A stretch of 64,000 bases of DNA from Erythrobacter sp. WG. GTDB lineage: Bacteria; Pseudomonadota; Alphaproteobacteria; Sphingomonadales; Sphingomonadaceae. The stretch spans positions 62,001-126,000 of the forward strand of contig NZ_JAPFGY010000003.1 in the NCBI RefSeq assembly GCF_026586795.1, written 5' to 3'. A program made the position numbers and the translations under genes. Every line of letters starts with the position of its first letter. The stretch's first letter is position 1. A model generated the notes under the pieces. The model was not told the origin of the DNA, did no database searches, and saw only the letters and a list, made by a program, of their open reading frames with translations. Positions 17,921 to 28,465 of the stretch are shown here, piece after piece.

Positions 17921-18628
17921 CTAAGCGGAGCGGGGCGCGACCTCGTCGATCAGTCCCATAAGCGCTGCCCACGACTGGCGGTCGGCAACCGGGTGATAGG
18001 CTGGATTGGGCTCGCCCGCCGGGGTGAAGGGATTGGCGAAGCTGTGTTCGGTCCGTGCGAAGGACATGAAATGCCAGTCCGCCCCGACCCGGTCGAGCTC
18101 CTCCCACAGGGCGATGACATCGCAGCGCGGGACGAGCGAATCCGCATCGCCGTGGCACACCAGCAGGCGCGGCTTGATGGGCGCAGTGGCGGGAAGAGGC
18201 GTGGCGAGCAGACCGTGGAAGCTTGTCCCCAATACGAGGTCAGCGCCATCGCGCGCCAGCTCCAACACCGCCATTCCGCCAAGGCAGAAGCCGATCGCCA
18301 TCTGCGGCAGGCCCGGCGCGGCGGCAGCGAGCGCCGCCAACGTGGCCCGCAGCCGCGCCCGCATCGCAGGTGGATCAGCCCGGAGGCGCTCCATCGCCAC
18401 CAATGCGCCTTGCAGGTCGTGCGGGGCATCGGGGCCGTAGAAATCCGCGACAAGGGCGAGGCATCCCGCCTCGGCCAGCGCGCGGGCCTTGGCTTCGATC
18501 CCGGGCGTCATGTTCATGACAGTCGGGAACACCGCCACCGCCGCCCGCGCTTTGCCTGAAGGGCGCGCCAGCCATCCGGTCAGCGCGGTTGCCCCGTCGG
18601 CATAGTCGATCCGCTCGAGCGGGTTCAT
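17921..18628 (-). CDS. Dienelactone hydrolase family protein
   Basis: A 235-residue alpha/beta hydrolase of the dienelactone hydrolase family. The nucleophile elbow IGFCLGGMA has Cys115, the acid lies in [10 protein letters not shown] and the histidine in [10 protein letters not shown], giving the Cys-Asp-His triad typical of the family. The actual substrate is unknown; many members act on esters or lactones unrelated to chlorocatechol. Its ATG overlaps the cysK stop by four bases (ATGA), so it is the last gene of an MFS-cysK-hydrolase operon. Confidence 0.88.
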   Translation of the reverse strand: MNPLERIDYADGATALTGWLARPSGKARAAVAVFPTVMNMTPGIEAKARALAEAGCLALVADFYGPDAPHDLQGALVAMERLRADPPAMRARLRATLAALAAAAPGLPQMAIGFCLGGMAVLELARDGADLVLGTSFHGLLATPLPATAPIKPRLLVCHGDADSLVPRCDVIALWEELDRVGADWHFMSFARTEHSFANPFTPAGEPNPAYHPVADRQSWAALMGLIDEVAPRSA

Positions 18629-19545
18629 TCGACCGGGAGGAATTCCGGCACCGAGAGATAGCGCTCACCCGTGTCGTAGTTGAAGCCGAGCACCCGCGCG
18701 CCCGCCGGCAGTTCGGGCAGCTTGCTGGCGATCGCCGCCAAGGTCGCGCCCGAGGAAATGCCGACCAGCATCCCTTCCTCGCGCGCGGCGCGGCGGGCCA
18801 TTTCCTTGGCCTCCTCGGCATCGACCGCGATGGCGCCGTCGATGGCGTTGGTGTGGAGGTTGCCCGGGATGAACCCGGCGCCGATCCCCTGGATCGGGTG
18901 CGGGCCAGGCTGGCCGCCGTTGATGACGGGCGAGAGCGCGGGTTCCACGCCATAGGCCTTGAGGCCGCTCCAGTGCCGCTTCAGCTCCTCGGCGCAGCCG
19001 GTGAGGTGCCCGCCGGTGCCCACGCCCGTGATCAGCACGTCGATGGGCGTGTCGGCGAAGTCGGCGAGGATTTCCTGCGCGGTGGTGCGCACATGGACAT
19101 CGACGTTGGCGGGGTTGTCGAACTGGCTCGCCATCCATGCGCCCGGCGTGCTCGCGACGAGCTCCATCGCCCGCTCGATCGCGCCCTTCATACCCTTCTC
19201 GCGCGGGGTGAGGTCGAAGCTCGCGCCATAGGCGAGCATCAGGCGGCGCCGCTCGATCGACATGGATTCGGGCATCACCAGCACCAGCTTGTAGCCCTTG
19301 ACCGCAGCGACCATGGCAAGGCCGATCCCGGTGTTGCCCGAAGTTGGCTCGACGATCGTGCCACCGGGCTTCAGCGCGCCGCGGGCCTCGGCATCCTCGA
19401 CCATGGCGAGCGCGATCCGGTCCTTGATCGAGCCCCCGGGGTTGGCGCGTTCCGACTTCACCCACACCTCGTGGTCCGGGAACAGCCGCGACAGGCGGAT
19501 ATGCGGCGTGCCGCCAATCGTGGCGAGGATGTTGTCGGCCTTCAT
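18625..19545 (-). CDS. cysK: Cysteine synthase A
   Basis: PLP-dependent O-acetylserine sulfhydrylase (306 residues), the last step of cysteine synthesis. The Schiff-base Lys41 lies in [12 protein letters not shown]. The [11 protein letters not shown] loop, phosphate-binding [10 protein letters not shown] and late SSGAT motif are all present. The ATG at 19545 is preceded by GAGGTATCATC, which offers a ribosome site, and overlaps the MFS stop (ATGA). An in-frame extension upstream into the MFS gene is not real. Coupling with an exporter-like MFS is unusual for cysK. Confidence 0.96.
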   Translation of the reverse strand: MKADNILATIGGTPHIRLSRLFPDHEVWVKSERANPGGSIKDRIALAMVEDAEARGALKPGGTIVEPTSGNTGIGLAMVAAVKGYKLVLVMPESMSIERRRLMLAYGASFDLTPREKGMKGAIERAMELVASTPGAWMASQFDNPANVDVHVRTTAQEILADFADTPIDVLITGVGTGGHLTGCAEELKRHWSGLKAYGVEPALSPVINGGQPGPHPIQGIGAGFIPGNLHTNAIDGAIAVDAEEAKEMARRAAREEGMLVGISSGATLAAIASKLPELPAGARVLGFNYDTGERYLSVPEFLPVE

Positions 19546-20807
19546 GATGATACCTCTCGTTTCAATTCCTGCGGCTCGAAGCTGCGGGCCCGGCGCAATT
19601 CGGGGAAATACCACGCCCAGACCAGTGTCACGAATATCGCACCCGCGCCGCCGAATACAACCGCGCCCACCGCGCCCAGCAACGCCGCGGCGAGCCCCGA
19701 CTGCATCTCGCCGAGTTCGTTCGATGCGGAGATCGCAAGACCCGAGATCGAGGACACCCGCCCGCGCTTGTCGTCGGGCGTGAAGAGCTGGACCAGCGAG
19801 CTTCTGATGAACACCGAGATCATGTCGACCGCGCCCATCATCGCGAGGATCGCCAGCGAAAGCGTGAAGCTGCGGGACAGGGCGAAGGCGATCGTCAGCG
19901 CGCCGAAGGCGGCGACCGAGATCAGCATCTTGGTGCCGACCTCGCGCTCCAGCGGACGGAACGACAGCCACAGCGCGACGCCGGCCGCGCCGAGGGCGGG
20001 GGCGGCGCGCATCAATCCCAGGCCTTCCGGGCCGACGAACAGGATGTCACGCGCGAAGACCGGCAGCAATGCGGTCGCCCCGGCCAGCAACACGGCAAAC
20101 AGGTCGAGCGTGATCGACCCCAGCAGGAACCGCTCGCGCCAGACATAGGTAAGCCCCTCGATGATCTGCCTGACCGGCTTGAGGGGCGGCCCCTCATGCT
20201 TGGCGCGGATCGGGCGGACCGTGAGGATCAGCAGCATCGAGGACAGCAGCAGTCCTGCCGAAAGCGCGTGGGGGAGCCACTCGGCGCGGCCGAAGATCAG
20301 CCCGCCGACCGCCGGGCCGGCGACGCTCGCGGTCTGCCAGGCGATCGAGGACAGCGCGATGGCGCGCGGCAGCAGGGCGGGACCGACGATGTTGGGGGCG
20401 ATCGCGCTCATCGAGGGGCCGAGGAACACGCGCGCCGCACCGTGCGCTGCGGCAAGGGTGAAAAGGACGGGCAGGCTCAGCCCGTCGGCCCAGGTCAGCA
20501 GCGCCAGCACGATCGCCACGCAGGCATCGATCCCGTTGGCGAAGGCGGCCACGTGGCGCCGATCGAAGCGGTCGGCGGCGAGCCCCGCCACCGGCGTCAG
20601 CAGGAACAGGGGGATGAACTGCGCGAGACCCAGCAGGCCGAGCTGGAACGAGGCCTCGGCAACGCTCATCCCGTAATCGTCGCGCGCCACCGCGTAGAGC
20701 TGATAGCCGAGCAGGACCACCATCGAGATCGTGGCGAAGACGCCCATGAACCGGGCCAGCCAGTAGCGGCGGTAATCGGGGATCTGAAGCGGGCTGGTAG
20801 GTTCCAT
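19542..20807 (-). CDS. MFS transporter (MFS_3/EntS-like)
   Basis: A 421-residue major facilitator with about twelve transmembrane helices. The layout resembles the enterobactin exporter-like MFS_3 family: [20 protein letters not shown] in helix 1, [15 protein letters not shown] as the A-loop signature, and [21 protein letters not shown] between the later helices. The direction is predicted as export and the substrate is not known. It is the first gene of the operon with cysK and a dienelactone hydrolase. Confidence 0.85.
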   Translation of the reverse strand: MEPTSPLQIPDYRRYWLARFMGVFATISMVVLLGYQLYAVARDDYGMSVAEASFQLGLLGLAQFIPLFLLTPVAGLAADRFDRRHVAAFANGIDACVAIVLALLTWADGLSLPVLFTLAAAHGAARVFLGPSMSAIAPNIVGPALLPRAIALSSIAWQTASVAGPAVGGLIFGRAEWLPHALSAGLLLSSMLLILTVRPIRAKHEGPPLKPVRQIIEGLTYVWRERFLLGSITLDLFAVLLAGATALLPVFARDILFVGPEGLGLMRAAPALGAAGVALWLSFRPLEREVGTKMLISVAAFGALTIAFALSRSFTLSLAILAMMGAVDMISVFIRSSLVQLFTPDDKRGRVSSISGLAISASNELGEMQSGLAAALLGAVGAVVFGGAGAIFVTLVWAWYFPELRRARSFEPQELKREVSS

Positions 20808-20895
20808 GACGCCCGCGCCATGGCAGGCGATCGGCCCGCTGCCAAGCAGGCGAAACTCGTCGGGGGGTCAGCCCGACTTGGGCAGGCGCCGCCGC

Positions 20896-21297
20896 TCAGC
20901 GCGTTCGGCGCAGCCGCGGATTGGGCTGGAGCTCGTCGATGATCGCGACGAAATCGTCGAGCCTGACGATCCGCTCGAACTGGAAGCCGGCTCGGCTGTC
21001 GCGGGTCCAGATCACGTAGGCCTCAATCCGGCCGACCACCGGCAGGCGGATGATGATGCGGTCACCCCGTGCGAGCCGCTCGCCATTGTCGACCATAAAG
21101 CCGTGGGCGGACAGGTTGCAGACGTGAAGGTGCAGATCGCCATGAACGAAGTGCTCGACGATCGCGGGAAAATCGACCGGATGGCGCGCGGCGCGGCGCA
21201 GGTCGGTAACGCTGAGATTGGCTCCGCTCGGCACGTGTCGCGATCCTTCCCTCCGTCTGCGTCGCAGGAATGGGAAATGCCCGAGAAAGGCTGACAA
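20896..21297 (-). CDS. PilZ-domain protein
   Basis: A 133-residue, single-domain PilZ protein. The c-di-GMP-binding signatures are RRAAR (Arg34 and Arg38 of RxxxR) and NLSAHG (Asn61, Ser63, Gly66 of the D/NxSxxG motif), followed by the beta barrel ending in RAGFQFER. No effector domain is attached, so it would act by binding a partner. The start is uncertain: the ATG at 21297 adds a basic N-terminus (LRRRRREG) before the domain. Confidence 0.85.
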   Translation of the reverse strand: MSAFLGHFPFLRRRRREGSRHVPSGANLSVTDLRRAARHPVDFPAIVEHFVHGDLHLHVCNLSAHGFMVDNGERLARGDRIIIRLPVVGRIEAYVIWTRDSRAGFQFERIVRLDDFVAIIDELQPNPRLRRTR

Positions 21298-21320
21298 TTG
21301 GTAAAAGCTCGGGGGTCCCC

Positions 21321-22550
21321 CTAACGGCGGACGAGCGCGTGCTTCTTCTTGCCGAGGCTGATGCGCAGGGTTTCGCCCTCCTGCGGCAGCACGAGGTGCG
21401 CCGGGTCGTTGATGGTCTTGCCCTCGAGCTTCACGGCATTCTCGGCAAGCTTGCGTTTGGCTTCGCCGTTGGAGGCGGTGAGGCCCACCTCGGTCAGCAG
21501 CGCTGCGATGCGTATGCCATCGGGGCCGGTTGCAATAGTGGGGAGATCCTCGCCTGCGCCGGCACCGGCGAAGGTCTCGCGTGCCGTCGCCTCGGCGCGG
21601 ACGGCGGCATCCGCACCGCGCACCAGCTTGGTGACCTCGTTGGCGAGAACCACCTTGGCGGCATTTATCTCAGCGCCTTCAAGCGCTTCGAGCCGGCTTA
21701 TCTCATCGAGCGGCAAGTCGGTGAAGAGCCGCAGGAAGCGGCCGACATCGGCGTCGTCGACATTGCGCCAGTATTGCCAGAAGTCGTAGGCAGGCAGCTG
21801 GTCCTCGTTGAGCCACACGGCGCCGGCAGCGGTCTTGCCCATCTTGGCGCCGCTCGCGGTGGTCAGCAGCGGCGTGGTGAGGCCGAACAGCTCGGCCCCG
21901 TCCATGCGCCGTCCGAGCTCGACGCCGTTGACGATATTGCCCCACTGGTCCGATCCGCCCATTTGCAGGCGCACGCCAAGTTCACGGCTCAAATGCCTGA
22001 AATCGTAGCCTTGGAGGATCATGTAGTTGAATTCGAGAAAGGTCATCGGCTGCTCTCGCTCGAGCCGCAGGCGGACCGAATCGAAGGTCAGCATTCGGTT
22101 GACGGTGAAATGGGTGCCGACCTCCTGGAGGAGCTGGATGTAGCCGAGCTTCCCCAGCCAGTCGTGGTTGTTGACCATGACCGCATCGGTCGGCCCGTCC
22201 CCGAAGGTCAGCAGCTTGTCGAACACTGTCATGATCGAGGCGATGTTGGCCTCGATCGTCTCGTCGGTGAGCATCTTGCGGCTCTCGTCCCGCCCCGTCG
22301 GGTCGCCGATGCGGGTCGTGCCCCCGCCCATCAGCACGATCGGCTTGTGCCCGGCCTGCTGCAAGCGCCGGAGCATCATGATCTGCACGAGGCTGCCGAT
22401 GTGGAGCGAGGGCGCGGTTGCGTCGAACCCGATATAGCCCGGCACGACCTGCTTGGCGGCGATGGCGTCGAGGCCCGCCGCATCGGTCTGCTGGTGGATG
22501 TAGCCGCGCTCGTCGAGGAGGCGCAGAAGATCGGATTCGTAGGTGCTCAT
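21321..22550 (-). CDS. tyrS: Tyrosyl-tRNA synthetase
   Basis: Class I aminoacyl-tRNA synthetase of 409 residues. The HIGH-type motif is LHIGS (in [15 protein letters not shown]), the class I tyrosine-specific region is [10 protein letters not shown], and the KMSKS equivalent is [10 protein letters not shown]. The C-terminal S4 RNA-binding domain is within the last 70 residues, ending in [10 protein letters not shown]. The ATG at 22550 gives the normal start [18 protein letters not shown]. It is transcribed towards the PilZ gene with a 23-base gap. Confidence 0.97.
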   Translation of the reverse strand: MSTYESDLLRLLDERGYIHQQTDAAGLDAIAAKQVVPGYIGFDATAPSLHIGSLVQIMMLRRLQQAGHKPIVLMGGGTTRIGDPTGRDESRKMLTDETIEANIASIMTVFDKLLTFGDGPTDAVMVNNHDWLGKLGYIQLLQEVGTHFTVNRMLTFDSVRLRLEREQPMTFLEFNYMILQGYDFRHLSRELGVRLQMGGSDQWGNIVNGVELGRRMDGAELFGLTTPLLTTASGAKMGKTAAGAVWLNEDQLPAYDFWQYWRNVDDADVGRFLRLFTDLPLDEISRLEALEGAEINAAKVVLANEVTKLVRGADAAVRAEATARETFAGAGAGEDLPTIATGPDGIRIAALLTEVGLTASNGEAKRKLAENAVKLEGKTINDPAHLVLPQEGETLRISLGKKKHALVRR

Positions 22551-22627
22551 GGCGCGCGGCCCTATCAGCGCGCGGGCGCGGCGGGAAGTGGCTTGCCGGG
22601 AGCACGGGGAGACGGCACACAGCGCCC

Positions 22628-23143
22628 ATGCACCCGCTGATGCTCCACGTCGCCTGCGATCTCGGCCCGGTCCGCGCGGTCACGGCCGCGGTCACCGCGA
22701 CGCCTTATGGCTGTGCGGCCGAATTCCGGATCGACGGGCACCTCGAGTGGATCGTGATCCCCGAAGCCGCAGAGCCACGGCGACAGGACAACCTGTGGCA
22801 GACCACCTGCTTCGAGATCTTCTGGCAGCCGCTCGGGGGGACGGGCTATCGCGAGTTCAACCTCTCGCCGTCGGGCGCATGGGCCGCCTATGACTTCGAC
22901 GCCTTCCGCACCGGGATGCGCGATGCCCCGGTCGCGGAGGTGCGGATCGCGACCCTGCGGGACGAAGCGGGCCTCGTCCTTACCGCCACGATCGCCGCAG
23001 AGCTTGCCGATCCGGCACAGGTGGCATTGAACGCCGTCGTCGAGCAGGCCGATGGCGCCAAGCAATACTGGGCGCTCGCCTTTCCGCCCGGCAAGCCCGA
23101 ATTCCATTCGGAAGCCAACCGCGCATTGATCGTCGAGCGCTAA
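22628..23143 (+). CDS. DOMON-like domain protein
   Basis: A 171-residue beta-sandwich protein of the 'DOMON-like domain-containing' type known in sphingomonads and related bacteria. Landmarks are [30 protein letters not shown] and [18 protein letters not shown], where the W-x-T-x-C-F-E-I-F pattern is characteristic. No signal peptide or cofactor motif is obvious. Start ATG 22628 is divergent from tyrS with 77 bases between. Its TAA shares bases with the TAG of the convergent tspO gene. Confidence 0.75.
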   Translation: MHPLMLHVACDLGPVRAVTAAVTATPYGCAAEFRIDGHLEWIVIPEAAEPRRQDNLWQTTCFEIFWQPLGGTGYREFNLSPSGAWAAYDFDAFRTGMRDAPVAEVRIATLRDEAGLVLTATIAAELADPAQVALNAVVEQADGAKQYWALAFPPGKPEFHSEANRALIVER

Positions 23144-23646
23144 GCCGCCGCACTCGCACCGAAGGGGCGGTTCAGGCGCACGATCTTGGCATTGAGGATG
23201 AAGGCGAAACTCACCCAGACGAAATAGGGCACGTTGAGCCACCCGGCGAGGCTGTTGCCGGCGAGGCGGGGCAGCACCACCATCAGCGCCGTGACCGACA
23301 GCCACAGCAGCACGTTCTCCGCCAGCGCCCAATCGGGACGGCGCAGCTTGAAGAACAGCGGGGACCACAGGAAGTGCAGCACGAAGTTGACCGCGAAAAG
23401 TCCCCACACTGCGAGGAGCGCTTGCGGCCTCGCCGCTTCGGTCAGGCCGATGTAGAAGCTCCAGCCTGCAAGCCCGAGGATCACCGTCCACGCCGGGCCG
23501 AACAGCCAATCGGGCGGCTGCCACGACGGCTTCTTCAGGTTGCGATACCATGGTCCGATCTCGGTCAGCGCGCCGCCCGCGCCGCCAAGCAGGATCGCCC
23601 ATCCGGCGGCAACGATGATCGGGATCCAGCTGCTGTCCACGACCAC
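23140..23646 (-). CDS. tspO: TspO/MBR-family membrane protein
   Basis: A five-helix TspO/peripheral benzodiazepine receptor-type protein that binds tetrapyrroles in other bacteria. The hallmark KKPSWQPPDWLFGPAWTV lies after helix 1, followed by the Trp-rich FVLHFLWSPLFFKLRRPDWAL. I place the start at the GTG at 23646 (168 residues); a GTG at 23640 or an in-frame upstream ATG at 23721 are alternatives, the last adding 25 residues not typical of the family. In photosynthetic Alphaproteobacteria TspO regulates pigment genes, but no such genes lie here. Confidence 0.85.
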   Translation of the reverse strand: MVVDSSWIPIIVAAGWAILLGGAGGALTEIGPWYRNLKKPSWQPPDWLFGPAWTVILGLAGWSFYIGLTEAARPQALLAVWGLFAVNFVLHFLWSPLFFKLRRPDWALAENVLLWLSVTALMVVLPRLAGNSLAGWLNVPYFVWVSFAFILNAKIVRLNRPFGASAAA

Positions 23647-23732
23647 TAACCCGGGCGGGCGCTGCAATGTTCCCGGGTTGTGCACGTGGCAGCCATTGCC
23701 TTTGGCCGCGCGCTGATCCAACCCATGGCGCC

Positions 23733-24932
23733 ATGAAGAACGGCATCGACCGGCTGCTCGCCGACCCCGAACTCCTCCGCCAACTGAAGGGCCGCCGCGT
23801 CGCGCTGGTCGCCCATCCGGCGAGCGTCACCGCAAACCTCACCCACAGTCTCGACGCGCTGATCGCCGCCGGCGTGCAGGTCAACAGCGCTTTCGGTCCG
23901 CAGCACGGCCTCAAGGGCGACAAGCAGGACAACATGGTCGAGACCGCGGACGAGATGGATCCGCGCTACGGCATCCCGATCTTCTCGCTCTACGGCGAGG
24001 TGCGCCGCCCCACGGGGCAGATGATGTCGAGCGCGGACGTGTTCCTGTTCGATCTCCAGGACCTGGGCTGCCGCATCTACACCTTCGTCACCACGCTGCT
24101 CTACCTGCTGGAGGAGGCGGCCAAGGCCGGCAAGGAGGTGTGGGTGCTCGACCGGCCCAATCCCGCCGGGCGCCCGGTCGAGGGCACGCTGCTGGTGCCG
24201 GGGCAGGAGAGCTTCGTCGGCGCCGCCCCGATGCCGATGCGCCACGGCCTCACCATGGGGGAGATGGGCCACTGGTTCATCGCGCATTTCGGCCTCGACG
24301 TCGTCTACAAGGTGGTGGCGATGGAGGGCTGGCGTCCCGATGCGGATGACGGCTTCGGCTGGCCGACGTCACGGCTGTGGATCAACCCTTCGCCCAATGC
24401 CGCCAACGTGAACATGGCGCGCTGCTATGCTGGGACCGTGATGCTCGAGGGCACGACCCTGTCCGAAGGGCGGGGCACCACGCGTCCGCTCGAGGTGCTT
24501 TTCGGCGCACCGGATATCGACGGGGGCGGCGTCCTCAAGGTCATGCGCAAGCTCGCGCCGGAGTGGCTGGTGGGCGCCGCGCTGCGGGAATGCTGGTTCG
24601 AGCCGACCTTCCACAAGCACGCAGGAAAGCTCTGCAACGCCCTGATGATCCACGCGGAAGGTGGGTTCTACGACCATCACGCCTTCCGCCCCTGGCGCTT
24701 GCAGGCGCTGGCCTTCAAGGCGATCCGGAGGCTTTATCCCGATTACCCGCTGTGGCGTGATTTCCCTTACGAGTACGAACTCACCCGCCTCGCGATCGAC
24801 GTCATCAACGGCGGCCCGGGCTTGCGCGAATGGGTCGACGATCCGGCAGCGACGCCGGACGATCTCGACGCCATGACGTCACATGACGAGGCGGCATGGG
24901 TTGCCGAGGTACGCGAACACCTGCTTTACTGA
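23733..24932 (+). CDS. DUF1343/NamZ-like exo-beta-N-acetylmuramidase family
   Basis: A 399-residue DUF1343 (PF07075) protein. Family landmarks are FGPQHGLKGDKQDNMVETADE, the block PIFSLYGEVRRPTGQMM and LFDLQDLGCRIYTFVTTL, then VLDRPNPAGRPVEG and GTTLSEGRGTTRPLE. Characterised NamZ members cleave terminal MurNAc from peptidoglycan in cell-wall recycling. No signal peptide is seen from ATG 23733, so a cytoplasmic protein is suggested, unlike the secreted Bacillus enzyme. An upstream export signal seems excluded by the tspO overlap. Confidence 0.88.
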   Translation: MKNGIDRLLADPELLRQLKGRRVALVAHPASVTANLTHSLDALIAAGVQVNSAFGPQHGLKGDKQDNMVETADEMDPRYGIPIFSLYGEVRRPTGQMMSSADVFLFDLQDLGCRIYTFVTTLLYLLEEAAKAGKEVWVLDRPNPAGRPVEGTLLVPGQESFVGAAPMPMRHGLTMGEMGHWFIAHFGLDVVYKVVAMEGWRPDADDGFGWPTSRLWINPSPNAANVNMARCYAGTVMLEGTTLSEGRGTTRPLEVLFGAPDIDGGGVLKVMRKLAPEWLVGAALRECWFEPTFHKHAGKLCNALMIHAEGGFYDHHAFRPWRLQALAFKAIRRLYPDYPLWRDFPYEYELTRLAIDVINGGPGLREWVDDPAATPDDLDAMTSHDEAAWVAEVREHLLY

Positions 24933-25008
24933 CCTGACGTCATGACGCCGCAAGGCGCGCGCAAGGCAAGGATGGCGGAATAACCGTCACCATTGGGAGA
25001 GAGAACGA

Positions 25009-26304
25009 ATGGCAACCGCGGCAGCGAGCGGCACGGGCGCGCAATCGGTGAGGGTCACCTTGTGGATCCTGCTGACGGTCTACGTCTTCAATTTCATCGA
25101 CCGGCAGATCGTCAACATCCTCGCCGAACCGATCGCCCGCGATCTCGAACTGTCGGACACCCAGATCGGGCTGATGACCGGGCTCGCCTTTGCGCTCTTC
25201 TACACCGTGCTCGGCATTCCCATCGCACGGATCGCGGACCGGCCTGCGACAAGCCGGCCCAAGCTTATCGCGGTCTCTCTCGCGCTGTGGTCGGGCATGA
25301 CCGCGATCTGCGGCCTGGCGCAGAATTTCTGGCAGTTGCTGCTCGCCCGGATCGGCGTCGGCGTCGGCGAGGCGGGGTGCACGCCGCCTGCGCATTCGCT
25401 GATCAGCGACATGGTCCCGCCCGAAAAGCGCGCCTCGGCGCTCGCCTTCTATTCGCTCGGCATCCCCGTCGGGACGCTGCTCGGCATGATCATCGGCGGG
25501 ACGCTGGCCGATTGGGTTGGGTGGCGCGAGGCCTTCGTGGTGGTCGGGCTGCCCGGCGTCGGGCTGGCGCTGCTCGTCTGGTTCGTCCTCAGGGACCCGC
25601 GCCGGATTGACGCCGCGGCGGTATTGCGCGCGCAGGCTCCGGCGCAGGCGCTTCCGCTGGGCCAAGCGGTGCGGGAGGTGATGCAATCGCGAGCTTTCGT
25701 GCTGCTGCTGCTCGCGGGCTCCTCGGCAGCGTTCCTGTCCTACGGAAAGACGACCTGGACGACGATCTTCTTCCAGCGCACCCATGATCTCACCCCGGGG
25801 CAGGTGGGGCTGTGGTTCGGCCTGCTGGGAGGCGTGGCGGGGATGATCGGCACCTGGGCGGGAGGCTATCTCGCTGATCGCTTCGGCGCGACCCGACGCC
25901 GCCATGTGCTGAGCGCGCCGGCGATCGGGATGGCGCTGGCAGCGCCGCTGGCAATCGCCGCCTACCAGGCGCCGAGCTGGCCGCTGGCGCTGGCGTTGCT
26001 GTTCGTGCCGACGGTGTGCAATGCCCTCTATTACGGCCCGACCTATTCGGCAGCGCAGGGCCTTGTGCCGCTCAAGGCGCGAGCCATCGCGGCGGCCATG
26101 CTGCTGTTCTTCCAGAATCTCATTGGCCTGGGGCTGGGTCCGCTGTTTTTCGGGATGCTGTCGGATTGGCTGCAACCCGCGTATGGCGCGGACAGCGTGC
26201 GCTACGTGCTCTACGGCGCGGCGGTGCTGGGGCTGGTGCCGGCGTTCTTCTTCTGGCGGTGCAGCCTGCACCTCGATGCGGAGCTCGACCGGAAGGGGGC
26301 CTAA
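25009..26304 (+). CDS. MFS transporter, Spinster-like
   Basis: A 431-residue major facilitator with twelve predicted helices, of the 'spinster family' type common in sphingomonads. Helix 1 has the characteristic YVFNFIDRQIVNIL; further landmarks are GLAFALFYTVLGIPIARIADR and GVGVGEAGCTPPAHSLISD. Substrates in bacteria are not settled; the eukaryotic relatives carry sphingolipids or lysophospholipids. The GGGAGAGAG ribosome site lies shortly before ATG 25009. Its TAA shares bases with the stop of the convergent DUF817 gene. Confidence 0.87.
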   Translation: MATAAASGTGAQSVRVTLWILLTVYVFNFIDRQIVNILAEPIARDLELSDTQIGLMTGLAFALFYTVLGIPIARIADRPATSRPKLIAVSLALWSGMTAICGLAQNFWQLLLARIGVGVGEAGCTPPAHSLISDMVPPEKRASALAFYSLGIPVGTLLGMIIGGTLADWVGWREAFVVVGLPGVGLALLVWFVLRDPRRIDAAAVLRAQAPAQALPLGQAVREVMQSRAFVLLLLAGSSAAFLSYGKTTWTTIFFQRTHDLTPGQVGLWFGLLGGVAGMIGTWAGGYLADRFGATRRRHVLSAPAIGMALAAPLAIAAYQAPSWPLALALLFVPTVCNALYYGPTYSAAQGLVPLKARAIAAAMLLFFQNLIGLGLGPLFFGMLSDWLQPAYGADSVRYVLYGAAVLGLVPAFFFWRCSLHLDAELDRKGA

Positions 26305-27149
26305 TCCGCCTCCCGCACGGGCTGCACCAGCGTCACCAGCACGAAGCTGATGAGCATCAGCAGATACCAGCTGCCGTATTTGGCGAGGCTGACCATGCGC
26401 CACTCCTTCTCCTGCCCCGGATAGTTCCAGGCATTGGCGAAGGTCGCGATGTTCTCCGCGAACCAGATGAACAGCGCGACGAGGCCGAAACCGACCAGCA
26501 CCGGCATCCAGCGATGCACGCGCCAGTTGCGGAAATGGACACGGGTCCGCGCGAAGATCAGCGCCGTGGCGGCAAACAGTCCCCAGCGGATGTCGATGGT
26601 GAAGTGGTGCGCGAAAAAGTTGACGTAGATCGCCGCCGCCAAGGCCCATGTCACCCACGCCGGCGGGTAGTGGGTGAAGCGGAAGTCGAAGATCCGCCAC
26701 ACCCGCGCGATGTAGCTGCCGACGGCGGCATACATGAATCCCGAAAACAGCGGCACCGCACCGATGTGGAGCACGCTCGCCTCGGGATAGGTCCATGAGC
26801 CGGCCTCAGTCTTGAACAGCTCCATCACCGTGCCGACGATGTGGAAGATCAGGATGACGCGCGCTTCTCGCCATGTCTCCAGACGGAAGGCGAGCATGCC
26901 GGCCTGAATGGCAATGGCGGCTAGCGTCAGAAAGTCATAGCGGTGCAGCGGCGCGCTGTCGGGGTAGAAAAGGTGAGTCCCGAGCAGCAGCGCGAGCAGC
27001 AGGCCCCCGAACAGGCAGGCCCAGCCCTGCTTGAAGCCGAACAGCAGGAATTCGTAGAGGGCGAGCCGCCAGCCCGTGCCGGGGTCGAACGCTTCGAGAC
27101 GGAGGCGGATCGCCTCGAAGCGGGTGTGGCGACGCTCAGGCGCTGACAA
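26301..27149 (-). CDS. DUF817 integral membrane protein
   Basis: A 282-residue membrane protein of the DUF817 family, with about eight predicted helices. Conserved-looking loops are GTVMELFKTEAGSWTYPE, HIGAVPLFSGFMYAAVGSYIAR and WFAENIATFANAWNYP, rich in His, Glu and Trp that could be functional. The function is unknown. Its start at 27149 abuts the stop of the VWA gene (27150), so the two are cotranscribed. Confidence 0.85.
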   Translation of the reverse strand: MSAPERRHTRFEAIRLRLEAFDPGTGWRLALYEFLLFGFKQGWACLFGGLLLALLLGTHLFYPDSAPLHRYDFLTLAAIAIQAGMLAFRLETWREARVILIFHIVGTVMELFKTEAGSWTYPEASVLHIGAVPLFSGFMYAAVGSYIARVWRIFDFRFTHYPPAWVTWALAAAIYVNFFAHHFTIDIRWGLFAATALIFARTRVHFRNWRVHRWMPVLVGFGLVALFIWFAENIATFANAWNYPGQEKEWRMVSLAKYGSWYLLMLISFVLVTLVQPVREAD

Positions 27150-28334
27150 TCAAGCCCCGTGCTTCCGCGAGAGCTCCCGCATCGCGTCGTCCAGCCCTTC
27201 GAGCGTCAGCGGATACATCCGGTCGCCCATCAGCTGCTTGATCATCTTGGTCGACTGCGAATAGCCCCACTGCTTCTCGGGCACGGGGTTGAGCCACACG
27301 GTCGCGGGGTAGGTGTTCGTGACGCGCTGGAGCCACACCGCACCCGCCTCCTCGTTCATGTGCTCGACCGAGCCGCCCGGATGGGTGATCTCGTAGGGGC
27401 TCATCGCCGCATCGCCGACGAAGACTATCTTGTAGTCGTGGCCATATTTGTGGAGCACGTCCCAGGTCTTGGTGCGTTCCTGCCAGCGGCGCTTGTTGTC
27501 CTTCCACACCCCTTCGTAGAGGCAGTTGTGGAAGTAGAAGAATTCGAGGTTCTTGAACTCCGCCGTGGCGGCGCTGAACAGCTCCTCGACCAGCTTGATG
27601 AAGGGGTCCATCGAGCCGCCGACGTCGAGGAACAGCAGCAGCTTGACGGCATTGCGCCGCTCGGGCCGCATCCGGATGTCGAGCCAGCCCTGCTTGGCGG
27701 TGCCTTCGATGGTGCCGGGAATGTCGAGCTCGTCCGCCGCGCCCTCGCGGGCGAAACGGCGCAGGCGGCGCAGCGCCATCTTGATGTTGCGGGTGCCGAG
27801 CTCCTTGGTGTTGTCGAGGTTCTTGAACTCGCGCTTTTCCCAGACCTTGATCGCGCGGCCGTGCTTGGCTTCCCCGCCGATGCGCACGCCTTCGGGGTTG
27901 TAGCCGGAGTTGCCGAAGGGCGAGGTGCCCCCCGTGCCGATCCACTTGTTTCCGCCCTGGTGGCGCTTTTCCTGCTCCTCGAGCCGCTTCTTGAGCGTCT
28001 CCATGATCTCGTCCCAGTCTCCGAGGGACTTGATCGCCTCCATCTCCTCGGGAGTGAGGAACTTCTCGGCAACGGCCTTCAGCCAGTCTTCGGGGATGTC
28101 GACCGGGTTCTGGCCGTAGTCGGTCATGATCCCCTTGAAGACCTTCTGGAACACCTGGTCGAACCGGTCCAGCAGCCCCTCGTCCTTCACGAAGGTCGCG
28201 CGGGAGAGGTAGTAGAAAGCTTCCGGAGTCTGCTCGATCACGTCCTTGTCGAGCGCCTCCAAGAGGGTGAGGTGCTCCTTGAAGGAGGCGCCGATCCCGG
28301 CGGCGCGAAGCTCGTCGACGAAGTTGAAGAACAT
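27150..28334 (-). CDS. VWA-domain CoxE-like protein
   Basis: A 394-residue cytoplasmic protein with a C-terminal von Willebrand A domain. The MIDAS-type motif is DVGGSMD near residue 237, the variant typical of this CoxE-like group. The N-terminal half is helical, with LSRATFVKDEGLLDRFDQVF and a charged LKKRLEEQEKRHQGG segment. Members act with MoxR AAA+ ATPases in metal-enzyme or complex maturation. The matching MoxR gene lies 3 kb away at 31197-32069 on the same strand, with two plus-strand genes between. ATG 28334 is the family-like start. Confidence 0.88.
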   Translation of the reverse strand: MFFNFVDELRAAGIGASFKEHLTLLEALDKDVIEQTPEAFYYLSRATFVKDEGLLDRFDQVFQKVFKGIMTDYGQNPVDIPEDWLKAVAEKFLTPEEMEAIKSLGDWDEIMETLKKRLEEQEKRHQGGNKWIGTGGTSPFGNSGYNPEGVRIGGEAKHGRAIKVWEKREFKNLDNTKELGTRNIKMALRRLRRFAREGAADELDIPGTIEGTAKQGWLDIRMRPERRNAVKLLLFLDVGGSMDPFIKLVEELFSAATAEFKNLEFFYFHNCLYEGVWKDNKRRWQERTKTWDVLHKYGHDYKIVFVGDAAMSPYEITHPGGSVEHMNEEAGAVWLQRVTNTYPATVWLNPVPEKQWGYSQSTKMIKQLMGDRMYPLTLEGLDDAMRELSRKHGA

Positions 28335-28465
28335 GGGCGCCTGATTAACCCGCGCCGCGCGGCGTGACCAGCCCTCTTTCCGGGTCGGCAGGGGCAACCC
28401 TTAACCCTTCGCTTACCATCCCGGTTCTAGGCAGGGCCGTACCGAAGGAAGGGCCGCCTTACCCC

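Noticed and set aside
28401..28415. CtrA-like site TTAACCCTTCGCTTA before the chemoreceptor gene
   Set aside because: The second half deviates from TTAA, and single near-matches are expected by chance.
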